The translations under genes and the position numbers were made by a program. Shown here piece after piece: positions 13,294-15,150 of a stretch of 15,150 nt of DNA. The stretch comes from an uncultured Neisseriaceae bacterium. Its GTDB lineage: Bacteria; Pseudomonadota; Gammaproteobacteria; Burkholderiales; UBA11063. Position 1 is the stretch's first letter. Each line of letters opens with the position of its first letter. The notes beneath the pieces were generated by a model. That model was given only the letters and a program-made list of their open reading frames with translations, was not told the origin of the DNA and did no database searches. Location of the stretch: contig CAITEL010000108.1 in the NCBI GenBank assembly GCA_903891375.1, positions 1 to 15,150 on the forward strand, written 5' to 3'.

Positions 13294-13737
13294 ATGAAAA
13301 AACTATTGATTACTTTACTTATATTAACTTCTTTATCTGTAGCTAATACTCAAGTTTCAAAGATACCTAATGCTGAACAGCAATTCTCAAAATGGGCTAA
13401 TGATCCACAAAATAAAAATGATAATCTTCTCAATCCACAGACTCAAAATGAAACTGAATTAATGATGTTTCTTCTGAAATCTATTGAAGATAAGAATATA
13501 ACCGATAAGCAAAAAAAGATAGAATTTGTCAATTCATTTAAGGTTTCTGAAGATATAAAACAATATGCTATAAGTTTAATAAACCAAAATATAACTTATT
13601 CAAACAATGAAAAAATTTCTTATGGAATATATTCATTAAAACAATGTAACGACAAGCCTAAGACAAATGCGTGCATTGTTGACTATCGACCAAATCAAGG
13701 TTGTAAACCTGAAAGAAGTAATGTGTGTTGTCCGTAA
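13294..13737 (+). CDS. Secreted cysteine-rich protein of unknown function
   Basis: A 147-residue protein I do not recognise. It begins with a clear Sec signal peptide: MKK, a hydrophobic core LLITLLILTSLSVA, and a likely cleavage near Ala17. The mature part is about 130 residues, hydrophilic and Asn/Gln/Lys-rich, probably helical from about 26 to 100, and ends in a cysteine-rich tail with Cys118, 127, 137, 145 and 146, finishing CCP. Five cysteines suggest disulphides formed in the periplasm or outside the cell, with one left over. There is no lipobox. It is well equipped for expression: a GAGGGAG ribosome-binding site 2-5 bases before the ATG and an extended -10 promoter. It ends 2 bp from the convergent DUF6602 gene. 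A secreted toxin, inhibitor or host-interaction factor are all possible; nothing in the sequence decides. Confidence 0.8.
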   Translation: MKKLLITLLILTSLSVANTQVSKIPNAEQQFSKWANDPQNKNDNLLNPQTQNETELMMFLLKSIEDKNITDKQKKIEFVNSFKVSEDIKQYAISLINQNITYSNNEKISYGIYSLKQCNDKPKTNACIVDYRPNQGCKPERSNVCCP

Positions 13738-13739
13738 TT

Positions 13740-14165
13740 TTATATAATTAAATAGGGGGTTGCGGTGAGAACCTTAGCAAGATTCTCTAGTGATTTCTTA
13801 CACTCTTCTTTACCAAGATTAGATTTTACTTCACCAATTGAAACAACGCTTTCATTTAAATAGAATCTACGATTATCTTCGTCTTCAAGGTTTATTGATT
13901 GTTTTTTATCATAAATCACAATATCCGTTTGTGTACTGCAATTATCATTAAAATCAATTATAAATCCAGCTCCAATTCCATGCTGTTCTGTAATAAATAT
14001 TTTAAGAAATTTTTTTAAAATATTTTCTCTGCATACTCCAAATTCACCAGCATGAATTAATTTGTTGTTATGTTGTGCTGAAAAATATATTTCCTGCGCA
14101 TGTTTAAATTCAAATATTAATCTCTCTATCACTTGTTGTAGTAAAGCAGTAAATTGATAATTCAT
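13740..14165 (-). CDS. DUF6602-like protein, C-terminally shortened
   Basis: The 141-residue product resembles the start of DUF6602 proteins, which look like restriction-nuclease-fold (PD-(D/E)XK) domains. Visible are HAGEFGVCRENILKKFL (38-54) with Glu47, GIGAGFIIDFN (63-73), TQTDIVIYD (78-86) with Asp81, and SIGEVKSNLG (109-118) with Glu112-x-Lys114; together Glu47, Asp81 and E112-V-K114 form a plausible nuclease site. Family members run to about 250 residues as I recall, with another helical part after this; here the frame stops in LTATPYLII just 2 bp from the end of the secreted-protein gene, so the 3' part was probably lost in a rearrangement. No partner gene is adjacent. It may be an orphan or a non-functional relic. 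Confidence 0.65.
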   Translation of the reverse strand: MNYQFTALLQQVIERLIFEFKHAQEIYFSAQHNNKLIHAGEFGVCRENILKKFLKIFITEQHGIGAGFIIDFNDNCSTQTDIVIYDKKQSINLEDEDNRRFYLNESVVSIGEVKSNLGKEECKKSLENLAKVLTATPYLII

Positions 14166-14193
14166 AATAACATGTCCATAAATTTATCATACT

Positions 14194-14229
14194 CCCAAAT
14201 TGGGTTTTACCGCATATCTGGGGTAAAAC
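14194..14229. promoter_or_regulatory. Two overlapping inverted repeats upstream of the DUF6602 gene
   Basis: CCCAA-A-TTGGG (14194-14204) is followed at once by GTTTTACC, ten bases, then GGTAAAAC (14204-14229), sharing one base. They lie 29-64 bp before the DUF6602 start, with a -10-like TATGAT on the minus strand between, so they could be operators. The rest of the 168-bp gap (14166-14333) shows nothing else. Confidence 0.4.
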
Positions 14230-14333
14230 GGCAATGAAATTGTGCAAAATCCACTATAATCGATTGTTAATACTACTATTATTACAATTTTATTCAATTG
14301 ATTTTTTCAAAAATAAAAATATACATAAGCTTG

Positions 14334-15150
14334 TTAGCTCGAATTACGGGGGTAATTTTTCATAATTAACGCAAAATAACTCGGCGCAACCAGCGTACCT
14401 AAAATAACCGAACCTAACATGCCACCAATAATACCTGTGCCTACCGAATGTTCAGCATTTGCCCCAGCTCCTGTGGCAAAAACTAAGGGTAATGCCCCAA
14501 CAATAAACGTGATGGTGGTCATTAAAATTGGTCTAAAGCGTAAATTTAATGCATATAATGCACTTTCCCGTGAACTAAACCCTGCATTATAATGCTTTAA
14601 GGCAAACTCAATCAATAAAATAATGTTTTTTGCCGATAAACCTAATAATGTAATCAAGCTAATCTGGAAATATAAATCATTGGGTTGCCCACGTAACAAT
14701 AACATAACCCCAGAACCAAATAGTGCAAATGGCATACCCATAAGAACCACTAACGGCAAGCGCCACATTTCGTATAATGCACACAATACTAAATATATCA
14801 TTGCTAAAGAAAACACAAACGCTATACTAGAAGTTTTTTGCGATCTCGTCTGCATATAGCTAGTACCAACCCATTCATAGTCATAACCTTTCATCGAAAT
14901 TTGCATTTCATCAACGATGACTTTCATAATATCCCCTGAGCTATAACCTGAATTAGGTATAACAATTACCCGTGTGGCTGGATAATCATTAAAACGCTCA
15001 ACCATCTTTGGTGATTTATAAAATTTACTTGTAACGAGGCTCGCAACTGACACCAAATTACCTTGATTATTTTTAACGTAAATATTAGATATATCTTTAG
15101 TAGTTTTTCTGGCAGAATACTCACCTTGCAATATAACCCAGATCAAACCT
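14334..15150 (-). CDS. RND multidrug efflux transporter, HAE1/AcrB family (C-terminal part)
   Basis: The gene runs off the right edge of the window; only about the last 271 of roughly 1,040 residues are here. It would be the inner-membrane proton-drug antiporter of a tripartite pump. The sequence aligns with AcrB from the second porter subdomain on: YEWVGTSYMQTR, then ALYEMWRLPLVVLM, LRGQPNDLYFQISLITLLGLSAKN and LRFRPILMTTITFIVGALPLV, followed by GAGANAEHSVGTGIIGGM. Five membrane helices (equivalent to TM8-TM12) are visible. The frame is open to base 15150, and a TTG at 15146 is not a start. The C-terminal tail after the last helix is short. Partner genes (adaptor, outer-membrane factor) would lie beyond the window or upstream. 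Confidence 0.95.
   Translation of the reverse strand, partial: GLIWVILQGEYSARKTTKDISNIYVKNNQGNLVSVASLVTSKFYKSPKMVERFNDYPATRVIVIPNSGYSSGDIMKVIVDEMQISMKGYDYEWVGTSYMQTRSQKTSSIAFVFSLAMIYLVLCALYEMWRLPLVVLMGMPFALFGSGVMLLLRGQPNDLYFQISLITLLGLSAKNIILLIEFALKHYNAGFSSRESALYALNLRFRPILMTTITFIVGALPLVFATGAGANAEHSVGTGIIGGMLGSVILGTLVAPSYFALIMKNYPRNSS

Noticed and set aside
15144-15146. TTG as start of the RND gene
   Set aside because: The frame is open to the window edge and the protein aligns with the middle to C-terminal part of AcrB, so the real start lies outside.
1-15150. CRISPR array, tRNA or rRNA genes
   Set aside because: No regularly spaced repeats, cloverleaf-like segments with a TTC-arm signature or ribosomal RNA stretches were seen in the gaps.

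Overview
The window is AT-rich chromosomal DNA (about one third G+C by eye) from what looks like a low-GC proteobacterium, most likely a betaproteobacterium. The clues are a short regulatory PTS cluster with an EIIA(Man)-type protein, HPr carrying both His15 and Ser46, and enzyme I but no visible permease; a UbiD very close to the enterobacterial one; and the gloB / yafS-like methyltransferase / rnhA neighbourhood also found in gammaproteobacteria. The genus cannot be fixed from sequence alone.

Bases 1-10962 are mostly ordinary housekeeping DNA, tightly packed and often overlapping. On the minus strand a six-helix PAP2 phosphatase (29-727) lies downstream of an apparent operon ubiD - EIIA - ptsH - ptsI (4789 to 891), whose genes are 19 bp apart, 7 bp overlapping and 2 bp apart. 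A 304-bp divergent control region (4790-5093) with several repeats and palindromes separates it from a plus-strand pair, a DUF2975 membrane protein and a small YozG-type HTH regulator, followed by trpS. trpS runs tail to tail into nth, which follows dnaB and gloB on the minus strand. gloB and a yafS-like methyltransferase diverge from start codons that share two bases, and the methyltransferase overlaps rnhA.

Bases 10963-14330 form an accessory island, largely a graveyard of mobile DNA: an IS607-type serine-recombinase fragment, an intact tyrosine recombinase, a hairpin resembling a TnpB right end/omegaRNA tail, an Rpn (YhgA-like) nuclease remnant, an IS1-type transposase remnant with a frameshift and a stop, and an unidentified C-terminal fragment. 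Two apparently live small genes follow: a secreted, cysteine-rich orphan with a good promoter and ribosome-binding site, and a C-terminally shortened DUF6602 protein. The window ends inside an HAE1-type RND efflux pump gene (14334-15150), of which only the C-terminal 270 or so residues are present.

I see no complete new defence or mobile system. The most notable signals are the first 15 residues of the PAP2 phosphatase, which look borrowed from an Rpn-type transposase gene; the TnpB-end-like hairpin abutting the integrase start; the gloB/methyltransferase start-codon overlap; and the patterned intergenic control regions. All motif and family calls come from reading the sequence against remembered family features; no database search was run.
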